Of a stretch of DNA of 64,000 bases, positions 9,450 through 20,639 are shown piece by piece. The stretch covers positions 1-64,000 of the forward strand of contig NZ_JAUYNX010000003.1 of NCBI RefSeq assembly GCF_030704825.1. The letters are read 5' to 3'. Source of the DNA: Brevundimonas sp. Lineage in GTDB: Bacteria; Pseudomonadota; Alphaproteobacteria; Caulobacterales; Caulobacteraceae. The stretch's first letter is position 1. Every line of letters begins with the position of its first letter. The position numbers were made by a program, and so were the translations under genes. Under the pieces are notes generated by a model, which saw nothing but the letters and a program-made list of their open reading frames with translations, searched no databases and was not told the DNA's origin.

Positions 9450-9540
9450 GTCGCCGCGCGGGCAATCCGCTGGCCGGCGCATCCATTCCGCGGCGCCGCG
9501 GCCTCATGCCAGGACGGATCACTGTCACGGGGAGCGCCGC

Positions 9541-10479
9541 ATGGCCGGCATCGAACTTTACGCCGGGCGCAAGCGGAGGCATCGCCGGACATGGACGATC
9601 GCCGCGGTCGTTCTGGGCGCGGTCTTCATGGTCGGCGGCGAAGTGGGGGCGCTTCTGCCGGCGATAAGGGCGGGTTTCGTCACCCCCGGAGGCGGCTCCG
9701 ACGGCTGGCCGCAACTGGCCTATGAACTCGGCGCGGCCTTCGGTCTGGCCACCCTCCTGGTGCTGCTCTGGGCCCGGCTGTTCGAACGGCGCGGCCCGGC
9801 CGCCCTCGGCCTGAACGCCCGGGGGCCGATCCGCTTCCTGCGCGGCTACGGGCTGGGCCTGGCCTTCCTGTCCGCCGTGGTCGGGGTGATCTGGATATCC
9901 GGCGGCTATGGGGTCGAGGGAGCGGGGGCGTTCGGCTCCGCCGCCGTCGGCGCCGCCCTGCTGCCCATCGGCGTCCTGATGCTGGGTTTCATGATCCAGG
10001 GCTCGGCGGAAGAGATCCTGTTCCGCGGCTGGCTGATGCAGCTGATCGCCTCGCGGCACGGGCTGTGGATCGCCGTCATCGCCAATTCGGTCCTGTTCGC
10101 CCTGGCTCATGCCGGCAACATCCAGCCATCGAGTGAGCTGGCTGTCGGCCTGGCCAACATCGTCCTGTTCGGCCTGTTCATCAGCCTCTACGCCGCGCGC
10201 GAGGGCTCGCTATGGGGGGCGTGCGGCTGGCACGCGGCGTGGAACTGGCTGTTGGGCCTCGGCTTCGGCCTCGAGGTGTCGGGGATGAAGATCGAGACCC
10301 TGCCGCTGATCACAGACCTGACGGCCGCGCCGGGCGCGGCCTGGTGGCTGACCGGCGGGGCCTTCGGACCGGAGGCCAGCCTGGTCGCCACGGCGGTGCT
10401 GCTGACCGGCACGGTCGTGCTGGCGCTGCGCGGCCCGACGCGGGACCACGGCGTGGAGGCGGCGCCCGCCGCGGCCTGA
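9541..10479 (+). CDS. CPBP family intramembrane glutamic endopeptidase
   Basis: A 312-residue membrane protease of the Rce1/CPBP (Abi) family. The three motifs are intact: EEILFRGWL near residue 155 (EExxxR), FALAH near 185 (FxxxH) and HAAWN near 235 (HxxxN). About eight membrane helices. Bacterial members process membrane substrates or confer bacteriocin immunity; no substrate can be inferred here. The start ATG follows GGGGAGCGCCGC. It is convergent with uvrA. Confidence 0.88.
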   Translation: MAGIELYAGRKRRHRRTWTIAAVVLGAVFMVGGEVGALLPAIRAGFVTPGGGSDGWPQLAYELGAAFGLATLLVLLWARLFERRGPAALGLNARGPIRFLRGYGLGLAFLSAVVGVIWISGGYGVEGAGAFGSAAVGAALLPIGVLMLGFMIQGSAEEILFRGWLMQLIASRHGLWIAVIANSVLFALAHAGNIQPSSELAVGLANIVLFGLFISLYAAREGSLWGACGWHAAWNWLLGLGFGLEVSGMKIETLPLITDLTAAPGAAWWLTGGAFGPEASLVATAVLLTGTVVLALRGPTRDHGVEAAPAAA

Positions 10480-10483
10480 GCCG

Positions 10484-13390
<2,907 letters not shown>

Positions 13391-13485
13391 GAGGCCTGAA
13401 GGCTTGGGAATCCGGGAACGCGGCGGGGCCGCGGAGGGTCCGGCGCGACGCCGCTATATGGGGACCAATTCGCGGATTTCAGCAA

Positions 13486-13500
13486 GAACAATGTGAGAAC
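13486..13500 (-). promoter_or_regulatory. LexA (SOS) box upstream of uvrA
   Basis: On the plus strand the site reads GAAC, seven bases, GAAC, which is GTTC-N7-GTTC in the uvrA direction. This is the alphaproteobacterial LexA operator, unlike the E. coli CTG-N10-CAG form. It lies upstream of a classic SOS gene. Confidence 0.8.
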
Positions 13501-13620
13501 ATTGCGGCGAACGCAGCGCCTGCTGACAGCATATGGCAGCAGGCCCGGGCCGGGCGGGGCGCCCGAGGCATTGCCGTTCCATTGACCGCCGACTAGCGTC
13601 GGATTGCAGGGGAGAAGATC

Positions 13621-14067
13621 ATGCAACGCAGACGGGTCCTGGGGTTGATGGCGGCGTGCGGCCTCGCGGCGTGTTCCATGCCGAGCCTGGAGGCGGACCC
13701 GCAGCGGGCGGCGGAAGCCCATGCATTGTACGGCGATCTGGTCGAGGGGCGGGACGACGCCCTGCTGGCGCGCATGTCGTCCGGCAACGACCCGGCGACG
13801 GTGCGGGCCCAACTGCCGATGATCCGCACCTTCGCGCCCGCCGGACCGGCGCCCGAGCCGAAGCCGCTCGGCTGGAACGCCAACGCCAGCACCAATGGCC
13901 AGCGCTATTCCGTGGCCCAGGAATACGAATACCCGGACCGGATCGTCCGGGCCGACACCACCTTCCTCAAGGAGGGAGAGGCGTGGAAGGTCGAGAGCTT
14001 CAACGTCAACGCCCGTATGAAGCCGGGCCTCGCTGCTCCGGCGGCCGAGCCCGCCCCGCCCGCCTAG
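13621..14067 (+). CDS. Small lipoprotein of unknown function
   Basis: A 148-residue protein with the lipoprotein signal MQRRRVLGLMAACGLAAC; the lipobox LAAC places the modified Cys at residue 18. The mature part is mixed alpha/beta with a C-terminal strand pair (YEYPDRIVRADTTFLKEG, AWKVESFNVNARM), like small DUF4019-type or SnoaL-like lipoproteins. No function assigned. The stop overlaps the convergent haemoglobin gene's stop by 4 bases. Confidence 0.75.
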   Translation: MQRRRVLGLMAACGLAACSMPSLEADPQRAAEAHALYGDLVEGRDDALLARMSSGNDPATVRAQLPMIRTFAPAGPAPEPKPLGWNANASTNGQRYSVAQEYEYPDRIVRADTTFLKEGEAWKVESFNVNARMKPGLAAPAAEPAPPA

Positions 14068-14555
14068 GTCCCCGGCGGCGACCACGCCTGGGTGGGCCGC
14101 AGATACCGTTCGCCCTTGCGCAGCAGGACGCCTCCGGCCCCGGCGATTCCCAGCTCGAGGCTCTCTGCGATGCGGCGGGCGCGTTCGGTGAAATGGGCGG
14201 CGGCGACGGGCGGACAGACCTCGGCGGCGGTGGCCTCGAACAGCTCAAGCCAGCGGTCGAAATGGCGGGCGTCGACGGGCAGGGGCAGATGTTTGGGCAT
14301 CGGCCGGCCGTGATAGACGCCGCTCATCAGCGCCACCGAGGACCAGAACAGCCGCATCTGTTCCAGATGGGGCCCCCAGTCCGCGATCCGTTCGGCGAAG
14401 ACCGGACCGAGCAGCGGGTCGGCGCGCGCGCGATCGTAAAAGGCGTCGACGAGGCGGGCGATCATGGGTTCGTCGATGCCGGTCTCGGCCCGGATCTGTT
14501 CGACGATCCCCTCGCGACGGCTCGCGGGGGACCCGGTTTCGGACGGCGGCTGCAT
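14064..14555 (-). CDS. Group III truncated haemoglobin
   Basis: A 163-residue globin of the 2-on-2 type. Visible landmarks are the B-helix FYDRARADPLLGPVF, the region GVYHGRPMPKHLPLP and the proximal His in DARHFDRWLELF. Group III members bind O2 or NO in many Alphaproteobacteria. I start at ATG 14555; a GTG one codon upstream is possible. Confidence 0.88.
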   Translation of the reverse strand: MQPPSETGSPASRREGIVEQIRAETGIDEPMIARLVDAFYDRARADPLLGPVFAERIADWGPHLEQMRLFWSSVALMSGVYHGRPMPKHLPLPVDARHFDRWLELFEATAAEVCPPVAAAHFTERARRIAESLELGIAGAGGVLLRKGERYLRPTQAWSPPGT

Positions 14556-14702
14556 CACGCGAACCTAGGCGTTCGGACCGGCCTTCGCCATTCCGGACGA
14601 TCCCGTAGCTGTGCCGGGCGTCTCCGCGGCGGAAAAACGCTTGCGCCGCCGCCGCTTCGCCCCCATCCTTGGATTTCGAGCGAGTATCACTGGAGTTCGA
14701 CG

Positions 14703-14843
14703 ATGATGATCAGCGCCCTGGAAATCGGTTTCGCCCTTTCCGCTCCGCTGCTCGTGCTCGCCTATGTCGTCTTCCAGCCCCGCCCCAGGCCCGTCCCCAT
14801 CCGCATTCGTGACGCCCGGTCGCGTCGCGGCCCGCACGCCTGA
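14703..14843 (+). CDS. Possible small single-pass membrane protein, 46 residues
   Basis: ATG at 14703 opens a 46-codon frame. It has one clear hydrophobic helix (ALEIGFALSAPLLVLAYVVF, residues 5-24) followed by a Pro/Arg-rich basic tail. A GGAG lies 10 bases upstream. It overlaps, in another frame, the ABC-F-like relic at 14764-14943, so one of the two readings is fossil. No family recognised. Confidence 0.4.
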   Translation: MMISALEIGFALSAPLLVLAYVVFQPRPRPVPIRIRDARSRRGPHA

Positions 14844-14943
14844 CGGCCACACCCTCTTTTCCGACCTGAGCCTCGCCTTCGGGCGTGAGCGCATCGGCGT
14901 CGTCGGCCGGACGCCCGGTCGCGCCTGGTCGCCAGGGCGTTGA
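14764..14943 (+). pseudogene. Relic of an ABC-F ATPase, N-terminal about 40 residues only
   Basis: The frame from ATG 14764 reads, after a Pro/Ser-rich stretch, AFVTPGRVAARTPDGHTLF and then SDLSLAFGRERIGVVGR. This matches the start of ABC-F proteins (Uup/EttA type), where the next residues should be the Walker A NGxGKST. Instead the frame runs TPGRAWSPGR and stops at 14941-14943. The match ends precisely at the nucleotide-binding loop, so the rest of the gene has been lost, probably by deletion or rearrangement. No other ABC-F part was seen in the window. Confidence 0.6.
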
Positions 14944-14968
14944 CGCCCACGACAGCGCCGTATCGACC

Positions 14969-15412
14969 TCAGGCCTGGCGGTTGAAGGCCACGGCGCGGC
15001 CGTCGCCGGCGTTGGCCTTGCCCGAGGCGCCATAGGCCGACGGGCTGCCGCGCTGACCGGCGACCTCGGCGGCGATGGTGCGGACAAGGCCTTCGGAGAT
15101 GACGCGCGCCGCCTCGACGGCCCGGGCGTGGCGAGAGAGCACGGCCTCGAAGGCCTCGGTGGCGCGGATCAGCGCCTTGCGGTCGGCGACCGGAGCCGCG
15201 GCGACCGAGGCGGGGTTGGCCTTCAGCTGGGCCGACTCCCGGCGATAGAGATTGGCCAGATCCTGAGTTTCGGCCAGGGCGGCGGCGGCGTCGTGCGGCC
15301 GGTGGGCCTCGAAGGCCCTGGACTCCTGGTCGAGGCGCGCGGTCAGCCGGGTGGTCAGGTCGGTCAGCTGGCGGACCCGGGCGGTGGCGTTGATGACGGC
15401 GGTCCCGGTCAT
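14969..15412 (-). CDS. flbY: Flagellar protein FlbY (FlgN-like helical protein)
   Basis: A 147-residue, mostly helical protein with predicted coiled-coil segments (VRQLTDLTTRLTARLDQES, ALAETQDLANLYRRESAQL). Position as last gene of a flgI-flgJ unit fits the Caulobacter protein FlbY. Its shape resembles FlgN, the hook-filament junction chaperone. The ATG overlaps the flgJ stop by 4 bases (ATGA). The name rests mainly on position and size. Confidence 0.65.
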   Translation of the reverse strand: MTGTAVINATARVRQLTDLTTRLTARLDQESRAFEAHRPHDAAAALAETQDLANLYRRESAQLKANPASVAAAPVADRKALIRATEAFEAVLSRHARAVEAARVISEGLVRTIAAEVAGQRGSPSAYGASGKANAGDGRAVAFNRQA

Positions 15413-15717
15413 GCGGCGGGCTCCTGGGCTTCCTGCATCTTCAGCATCTGGGCGACGACCTGATCGGCCAGGCCGATGCCGCCGGCGCGAACGGTCTGTT
15501 TGGCCATGGCCTCGACGAGGAAGCCGCGCCAGGTGCCCTCGGCCTCGCCGCCGCCGAACGGGGCCTCGGTCGACAGGCCCTCGAACATGGGCTTCAGCAT
15601 CTGGGCCAGGAAGGAGGCCTCGAAGGCCTCGGCGGTCTCGCGCATGCGGGCGGTTGGGGCGGCCGGCGCCGCGGGGACCAGGGCGGCCGGGGAGACGATC
15701 GGATCGCTCATGCTCAC
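15409..15717 (-). CDS. Rod-binding protein, FlgJ N-terminal type
   Basis: A 102-residue protein. The segment TAEAFEASFLAQMLKPMFEGL and the tail GGIGLADQVVAQMLKMQ are those of the rod-capping domain of FlgJ. The muramidase domain of enteric FlgJ is absent, as is usual in Alphaproteobacteria. The GTG start overlaps the flgI stop (GTGA), so translation is coupled; ATG at 15711 is an alternative. Confidence 0.85.
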   Translation of the reverse strand: MSMSDPIVSPAALVPAAPAAPTARMRETAEAFEASFLAQMLKPMFEGLSTEAPFGGGEAEGTWRGFLVEAMAKQTVRAGGIGLADQVVAQMLKMQEAQEPAA

Positions 15718-16820
15718 ATCACCTCGATGTCGGCCTGGAGGGCGCCGGCGGCCTTGATGGCCTGCAGGATGCTGATCATGTCGCGCGGGCTGACGCCGAG
15801 GGCGTTGAGGCCGTTGACCAGGGTGGACAGGGAGGTTCCGCCGCCGACGATGCGCATCTGGCGGCCCAGTTCCTCCTCGACGGCCACGTCGGACTGGGGG
15901 ACAACGACGGTTTCACCGCCGCGGCTGAAGGGTTCGGGCTGGCTGACCCGGGGGCTCTCCTGCACCGATATGGTCAGATTGCCCTGGGCGATGGCGACGG
16001 TGGAGACGCGAACCGCGTCGCCCATGACGATGACGCCGTTGACCTCGTCGATGATGACCCGGGCCGGGGAATCGACCTGGACCTCGAGGTTCTCGACCCG
16101 GCTGATGAAGCCGGCCATGCCCATCTGGCCCGGCGCGCGCAGGGCGACGACCGTGCCGTTCTCGGCCAGGGCGGTGTTGGGATAGACCTGGTTGATGGCG
16201 GCGGCCATGCGCTGGGCCGTGGTGAAGTCCGGATTGCGCAGGGTCAGCCGGACCTCGCTCATATTGGCCAGATGGAAGCCGGTCTCGCGCTCGACCGTGG
16301 CGCCCGAGGCGATGCGTCCGGCGGTGGGCACGCCGCGCGTGACCGAGGAACCGGAGGCGCCGCCGCCCGAGACCGCGCCGGTCTGCACCGACCCCTGGGC
16401 CACCGCATAGACCTCGCCGTCGGCGCCCTGCAGGCTGGTGACCAGCAGGGTGCCGCCCAGCAGGCTCTTGGCGTCGCACATCGAGGCGACGTTGACGTCG
16501 ATCCGGGCGCCGGGGGTAGAGAAGGGCGGCAGTTCGGCCGTCACCATGATGGCGGCCATGTTCTTGGAGTTGGCGTTGGCGCCGCGAATGTTGACGCCGA
16601 GCCGCTCGGTCATGCCCTCGAGCGACTGGCGGGTGAACGGGCAGTTGCGCAGGGAGTCGCCCGTGCCGTTCAGGCCGACCACCAGGCCGTAGCCGACCAG
16701 CTGGTTGGAGCGGACGCCCTCGACCGCGGCGATGTCCTTGATCCGCGACTGGGCTTCCGCCCCCGAAGCGAATCCGGCCACGGCGGCGGCGGTCAGGAAG
16801 GCGGCGAGCAGTTTCTGCAT
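15714..16820 (-). CDS. flgI: Flagellar basal-body P-ring protein FlgI
   Basis: A 368-residue periplasmic protein forming the P ring around the rod. Signal peptide MQKLLAAFLTAAAVAGFASG with cleavage near AEAQS, then SRIKDIAAVEGVRSNQLVGY and GLNGTGDS, both FlgI hallmarks, and the C-terminal NALGVSPRDMISILQAIKAAGAL. I choose ATG 16820 over the GTG at 16835 because the predicted sigma-54 start site would leave the GTG almost no leader. It heads the flgI-flgJ-flbY unit, divergent from fliX. Confidence 0.97.
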   Translation of the reverse strand: MQKLLAAFLTAAAVAGFASGAEAQSRIKDIAAVEGVRSNQLVGYGLVVGLNGTGDSLRNCPFTRQSLEGMTERLGVNIRGANANSKNMAAIMVTAELPPFSTPGARIDVNVASMCDAKSLLGGTLLVTSLQGADGEVYAVAQGSVQTGAVSGGGASGSSVTRGVPTAGRIASGATVERETGFHLANMSEVRLTLRNPDFTTAQRMAAAINQVYPNTALAENGTVVALRAPGQMGMAGFISRVENLEVQVDSPARVIIDEVNGVIVMGDAVRVSTVAIAQGNLTISVQESPRVSQPEPFSRGGETVVVPQSDVAVEEELGRQMRIVGGGTSLSTLVNGLNALGVSPRDMISILQAIKAAGALQADIEVM

Positions 16821-16855
16821 AGGCGGGGCGTCCACGAACTGTTGCCCGCCGCCTC

Positions 16856-16872
16856 ATGCGAGGGATGTGCCA
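16856..16872 (-). promoter_or_regulatory. Sigma-54 promoter for flgI-flgJ-flbY
   Basis: In the flgI direction the sequence reads TGGCAC-ATCCC-TCGCAT, giving GG (-24) and GC (-12) with exactly ten bases between. The expected start site is about 12 bases downstream, near 16844, leaving a 24-base leader before ATG 16820. Late flagellar genes of Caulobacter use RpoN promoters controlled by FlbD and FliX. Confidence 0.75.
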
Positions 16873-17003
16873 GATGGAAAATGTAATGAAAACAGCGCAA
16901 GGCGATCCTGCGGGGCGGGGCTGAGCGGCAGAAACTGCCGGGCCGTTAACCAAACGGTGACGGGGCGCCCGCGATGGTCGGCCATGTGCTGGAGTCGCTT
17001 TCC

Positions 17004-17429
17004 ATGAAGGTCACAGGCCCGTCCGGTCCATCCCCGGCCCAGGGGCCGCGCGCGGCCCGCCCCGGCGGCGGGTTTTCGGTGCCGTCAGCCGGCGCCGGCG
17101 CCGCGACCGGCGCGGCGGCGTCGGCCTCGGCCGTGTCGGGGGTGAACACGGTCTCGGCCCTGATGGCCCTGCAGGGGGTCGAGGACGCCACGGAGCGGCG
17201 CCGGCGCGCGATCCGCCGCGGCGGCGGCCTGCTGGACCGGCTGGAGGAGTTGAAACTGGCCCTGCTGCAGGGCGAGGCGGGGGAAGGGGCCGTCGAGCAA
17301 CTGTCCCGGACCCTGCGCGAGGAGCGTCCGAGCGACGCCGACGAGGGTCTGAACGGCCTTCTGGACCAGATCGACCTGCGGGCCGCGGTGGAACTGGCCA
17401 AGGCCGAACTTCGCCGCAGTGCAGCATAA
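17004..17429 (+). CDS. fliX: Flagellar assembly regulator FliX
   Basis: A 141-residue protein. The N-terminus MKVTGPSGP is followed by a low-complexity Gly/Ala stretch, then a helical domain (VSALMALQGVEDATERRRRA, GGLLDRLEELKLALLQGE) and a leucine-rich C-terminus with LDQIDLRAAVELAKAEL. FliX couples basal-body assembly to FlbD activity at sigma-54 promoters and is divergent from flgI in Caulobacter as here. An upstream ATG at 16974 is open, but homologues begin with MKV, so I use 17004. Confidence 0.92.
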   Translation: MKVTGPSGPSPAQGPRAARPGGGFSVPSAGAGAATGAAASASAVSGVNTVSALMALQGVEDATERRRRAIRRGGGLLDRLEELKLALLQGEAGEGAVEQLSRTLREERPSDADEGLNGLLDQIDLRAAVELAKAELRRSAA

Positions 17430-17613
17430 GTCTTGGAAAACCCTTGTAAAACATAGCCGGCGCGCGGCGGGTGATGAAGAAATGTCACGCTCGCAGGCGG
17501 ACTGTCAGCTTCACCGGTCACGCTCGCGCGAGCGTTGTTGCCGCGACTCTTCGTCGTCCCTATAGGCAGGGCTGCGCCACAGGGGGGCGCTGTTTACGAG
17601 CGTGAGTGCGACC

Positions 17614-18045
17614 ATGAACGCATTGGCCTCTGAGATCGTCCTGCCGGCCGCGTACAGGCCGTCCGACGACGAGCCGTTCATGAACGAACGGCAGCTGGCC
17701 TACTTCAAGGGCAAGCTGATGGACTGGAAGGACGACATCCTTCGCGAGTCCAAGGGGACCGTCGTCAACCTGAAGGCCGAGACGGAGAATCATCCGGATC
17801 TGGTCGACCGGGCGTCGTCGGAGTCCGACCGGGCGCTGGAGCTGCGCACCCGCGACCGCCAGCGCAAGCTGATCTCCAAGATCGACGAGGCGCTGCGCCG
17901 CATCGAGGACGGCTCCTACGGCTATTGCGAGGAGACCGGCGAGCCGATCAGCCTCGGACGGCTGGAAGCCCGCCCGACGGCCACGCTGTCGGTGGAGGCC
18001 CAGGAGCGGCACGAGCGCCGCGAGCGGGTGCACCGGGACGACTGA
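17614..18045 (+). CDS. dksA: RNA polymerase-binding transcription factor DksA
   Basis: A 143-residue secondary-channel regulator that works with ppGpp. The coiled-coil tip HPDLVDRASSE keeps the two key Asp residues. The C-terminal globular part reads GYCEETGEPISLGRLEARP and then ATLSVEAQERHERRE: only one of the four canonical zinc Cys survives, a form I associate with alphaproteobacterial DksA. Starts at ATG 17614 or GTG 17602 cannot be separated. gltX follows after 68 bases. Confidence 0.95.
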   Translation: MNALASEIVLPAAYRPSDDEPFMNERQLAYFKGKLMDWKDDILRESKGTVVNLKAETENHPDLVDRASSESDRALELRTRDRQRKLISKIDEALRRIEDGSYGYCEETGEPISLGRLEARPTATLSVEAQERHERRERVHRDD

Positions 18046-18113
18046 TCGCCCGCGAGCCTTGACTTGAAGGGTGCGGAGCGCGACCTACGCGCCTCGCGTT
18101 TCAAGGTCTCCTC

Positions 18114-19448
18114 ATGTCCGTCAAGGTCCGTTTCGCCCCGTCGCCGACGGGTAAGCTGCACGTCGGCAACGTCCGCACCGCCCTGGTGAACTGGATGTTC
18201 GCGAAAGGGCAGGGCGGGTCGTTCGTGCTGCGCATCGACGATACCGACCTGGCGCGGTCCACCCCCGAGTTCGAACAGGGCATCGAGGACGACCTGGCCT
18301 GGCTGGGCCTGGTCTGGGACGAACGCTACAACCAGTCGAAGCGGTTCGACCGCTACGAGGAGGCCGCGGCCCGGCTGAAGGCTGCGGGCCGGCTGTACGC
18401 CTGCTACGACACCGCCGAGGAGCTGGACCGCCGCCGCAAGGTGCAGCTGTCGCGCGGCCTGCCGCCAGTCTACGACCGCGCCGGCCTCAACCTGACCGAG
18501 GCCGAAAAGGCCGCCTATGAGGCCGAGGGCCGCCGTCCGCACTGGCGCTTCCGGCTGGACGGCCGCCGGGTGGCCTGGGAGGATCTGGCGCGCGGCCACG
18601 CCGAGGTCGACACGACCTCGATGTCGGACCCGGTGCTGATCCGCGAGGACGGGCTGTTCCTCTACACCCTGCCGTCGGTCGTCGACGACATCGACATGGC
18701 CATCACCCATGTGATCCGCGGCGAGGACCACGTCACCAACACCGGGGCGCAGATCGAGATCTTCGAGGCGCTCGGGGGACCGACGCCGGCCTTCGCCCAC
18801 ATGCCGCTGCTGGTCGGCGCCGACGGCCAGGCCCTGTCCAAGCGGCTGGGCTCGCTGTCGATCGCCGAGATGCGCGACCAGGGTTATGAGCCGATCGCCA
18901 TCACCAGCCATCTGGGCCGTATCGGGACGTCGGACCCGCTGGAGGTCGGCGCCTCGGTCGAGGCCTTGGGCGCCAGCTTCGCCTTCGCCAAGATGGGCCG
19001 GTCCCCGGCCCGCTATGACACGGCTGATCTGGACCGGCTGAACGCCCAGGCGCTGCACGTCATGGACTACGCCACGGCCCGGCCGCGTCTGGCCGATCTG
19101 GACGCGGATCTGGGCGAGGCTTTCTGGAACGGGGTGCGCGGCAACCTTCAGAAATTCGCCGATGTCGTTGAAATGGCGACGATCGTTCGGGGCCCTGTCA
19201 CGCCGATGATCGAGGATGCGGCCTTCGCGGCGGCGGCTTTGGCAGCTCTGCCGGAGGTGATCGACGAGACCCTGTGGCCGACGTGGACGGCGGCGGTCAA
19301 GGAAGCCACGGGGGCCAAGGGCAAGGCCCTGTTCATGCCGCTGCGGCTGATGATCACCGGTCAGGCGCATGGTCCGGACATGGCGACGCTCGCGCCGATG
19401 ATCGGTCGCGAGCGGATCGTCAAGCGGCTGAGCGGCGAGACGGCCTGA
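18114..19448 (+). CDS. gltX: Glutamate--tRNA ligase
   Basis: A 444-residue class I aminoacyl-tRNA synthetase. The HIGH-type motif is FAPSPTGKLHVGNVRTAL at the N-terminus, DDTDLARS follows, and the KMSKS-type loop is QALSKRLGS near residue 240. It is slightly shorter than the usual 470 or so. Alphaproteobacteria often carry two GltX paralogues; whether this one charges tRNA-Glu only or also tRNA-Gln cannot be told here. A 42-nt palindromic repeat lies downstream. Confidence 0.96.
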   Translation: MSVKVRFAPSPTGKLHVGNVRTALVNWMFAKGQGGSFVLRIDDTDLARSTPEFEQGIEDDLAWLGLVWDERYNQSKRFDRYEEAAARLKAAGRLYACYDTAEELDRRRKVQLSRGLPPVYDRAGLNLTEAEKAAYEAEGRRPHWRFRLDGRRVAWEDLARGHAEVDTTSMSDPVLIREDGLFLYTLPSVVDDIDMAITHVIRGEDHVTNTGAQIEIFEALGGPTPAFAHMPLLVGADGQALSKRLGSLSIAEMRDQGYEPIAITSHLGRIGTSDPLEVGASVEALGASFAFAKMGRSPARYDTADLDRLNAQALHVMDYATARPRLADLDADLGEAFWNGVRGNLQKFADVVEMATIVRGPVTPMIEDAAFAAAALAALPEVIDETLWPTWTAAVKEATGAKGKALFMPLRLMITGQAHGPDMATLAPMIGRERIVKRLSGETA

Positions 19449-19484
19449 GGGCGGCCTGGGCCGACCTCAGGCTCATCTTGTTGG

Positions 19485-19526
19485 GGCCGCGGTCAGAAGG
19501 CTCCGCCTTCTCGACCCGACGCGGCC
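19485..19526. repeat. 42-nt intergenic palindromic element, copy 1
   Basis: An outer stem GGCCGCG/CGCGGCC encloses an inner hairpin GAAGGC-TCC-GCCTTC. A second copy of equal length lies at 31128-31169. The two copies differ at only two bases, and these are complementary (G..C here, C..G there), so the inner stem is kept. It lies 36 bases after gltX and touches the stop of the convergent gene. Confidence 0.8.
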
Positions 19527-19828
19527 TAGGCGTTGCAGGCCGCGAGCTGTTCGGCCGTCAGGGCGACGCCCTTGTAGCTGAACGACGACACCGCGCCGAA
19601 GCGGGCCACGACGCGGCGGCAGGCGCGGGTCGCCGGCTGGTTGGCGCCGCCGTTGGCAGTGCAGGACGCCCCGTCGCAGTTCCATGACGCGCCATCGATG
19701 ATGGTGCGGGCGGCGGGGGCGCGGGCGGCGTCGGCGAGGACGGCGCTGGTGGCGGCGGCCGTGTTGGGGGCCTGGGCGAAGGCGGGGGCGGCGGCGAACA
19801 GGGCCGCGGCGATGAGCAGAGCACGCAT
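19526..19828 (-). CDS. Small secreted Cys-containing protein (CC_3452-like)
   Basis: A 100-residue protein with a clear signal peptide (MRALLIAAALFAAAPAFAQA). The mature domain has the pattern SWNCDGASCTA ... TRACRRVVARFGAVSSFSYKG ... LAACNA, with four Cys that could form two disulphides. I recall similar small secreted proteins in Caulobacterales and sphingomonads, but the family name is from memory. A longer frame exists upstream; ATG 19828 is chosen because the signal peptide starts there. Confidence 0.7.
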   Translation of the reverse strand: MRALLIAAALFAAAPAFAQAPNTAAATSAVLADAARAPAARTIIDGASWNCDGASCTANGGANQPATRACRRVVARFGAVSSFSYKGVALTAEQLAACNA

Positions 19829-19955
19829 GGGGGAGGTCTCCGGAATGGCGAGGCGGCGATCCGCCCCGGGACGCCACTGTCCGTTTTCATACGAAACTGT
19901 CAAGGCGCGTCCTTAAAGGAAACGCACGAACGGTGGCTAACTGACCAGTGATTAC

Positions 19956-20558
19956 TTATCGGCGATCATGTTGCAAGCGCGGCATGTCGTCCGCCTCCTG
20001 CATGGCCGCGATCGCTCCTTCGACCGTGTCCCGGACGACCCAGGCCTGACGGAAGCTGGCCGGGGTCATGCCCTCGGCGATGCTGTGCTCCATCACGGCC
20101 AGCAACGGCTCCCAGAAGCCGTTCAGATTCAGGAAGATGACCGGTTTGGAATGCAGGTCCAGCCGCTTCCACGACAGCACCTCTATGGCTTCTTCCAGGG
20201 TGCCGACGCCGCCCGGAGCGACCACGAAGGCGTCCGACTGGTCGTACATGATGGTCTTGCGCTCGTGCATCGAGGGCACGATCAGGGTCTCGACGTCGTC
20301 GAACAGCCGTTCGCGGCTGCGCAGGAAGCCGGGCATGACCCCCAGCACCCGTCCGCCCGCGGCGTGGGCTGCGCGCGCCGAGGCGCCCATCAGGCCGACG
20401 CCGCCGCCGCCGTAGACCAGCCGCCAGCCGGCGGCGGCCGTCTGTTCGCCGAACGCCCGCGCGGCGGCGGTGTAGGCGGGATCGGAAAGGTCAGACGATC
20501 CGCAGAACAGGCAGACGGACTTGCCGTCGAAGGGCTGGATGGCGACAGGCGAAGACAT
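19956..20558 (-). CDS. LOG-family protein (TIGR00730), probable nucleoside 5'-monophosphate phosphoribohydrolase
   Basis: A 200-residue Rossmann-fold protein with the family motif PGGVGTLEE near residue 122 and FCGSS, YGGGGVGLMG and MHERKTIMYD. LOG enzymes cleave ribose 5-phosphate from cytokinin nucleotides in plants and from AMP or related nucleotides in bacteria. The start is ATG 20558. It is divergent from the lipoprotein gene at 20640. Confidence 0.9.
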   Translation of the reverse strand: MSSPVAIQPFDGKSVCLFCGSSDLSDPAYTAAARAFGEQTAAAGWRLVYGGGGVGLMGASARAAHAAGGRVLGVMPGFLRSRERLFDDVETLIVPSMHERKTIMYDQSDAFVVAPGGVGTLEEAIEVLSWKRLDLHSKPVIFLNLNGFWEPLLAVMEHSIAEGMTPASFRQAWVVRDTVEGAIAAMQEADDMPRLQHDRR

Positions 20559-20639
20559 GGGGCCTCGGCAACGGATGGGAGACAGCGGCCGTCCCGGCGC
20601 GCTATCTGGGGAGATACTCCTAGCGGTCGGATGGACGCG

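Noticed and set aside
16946..16965. A full CtrA box upstream of fliX
   Set aside because: Only the TTAACC half is present; the second half reads GTGA instead of TTAA.
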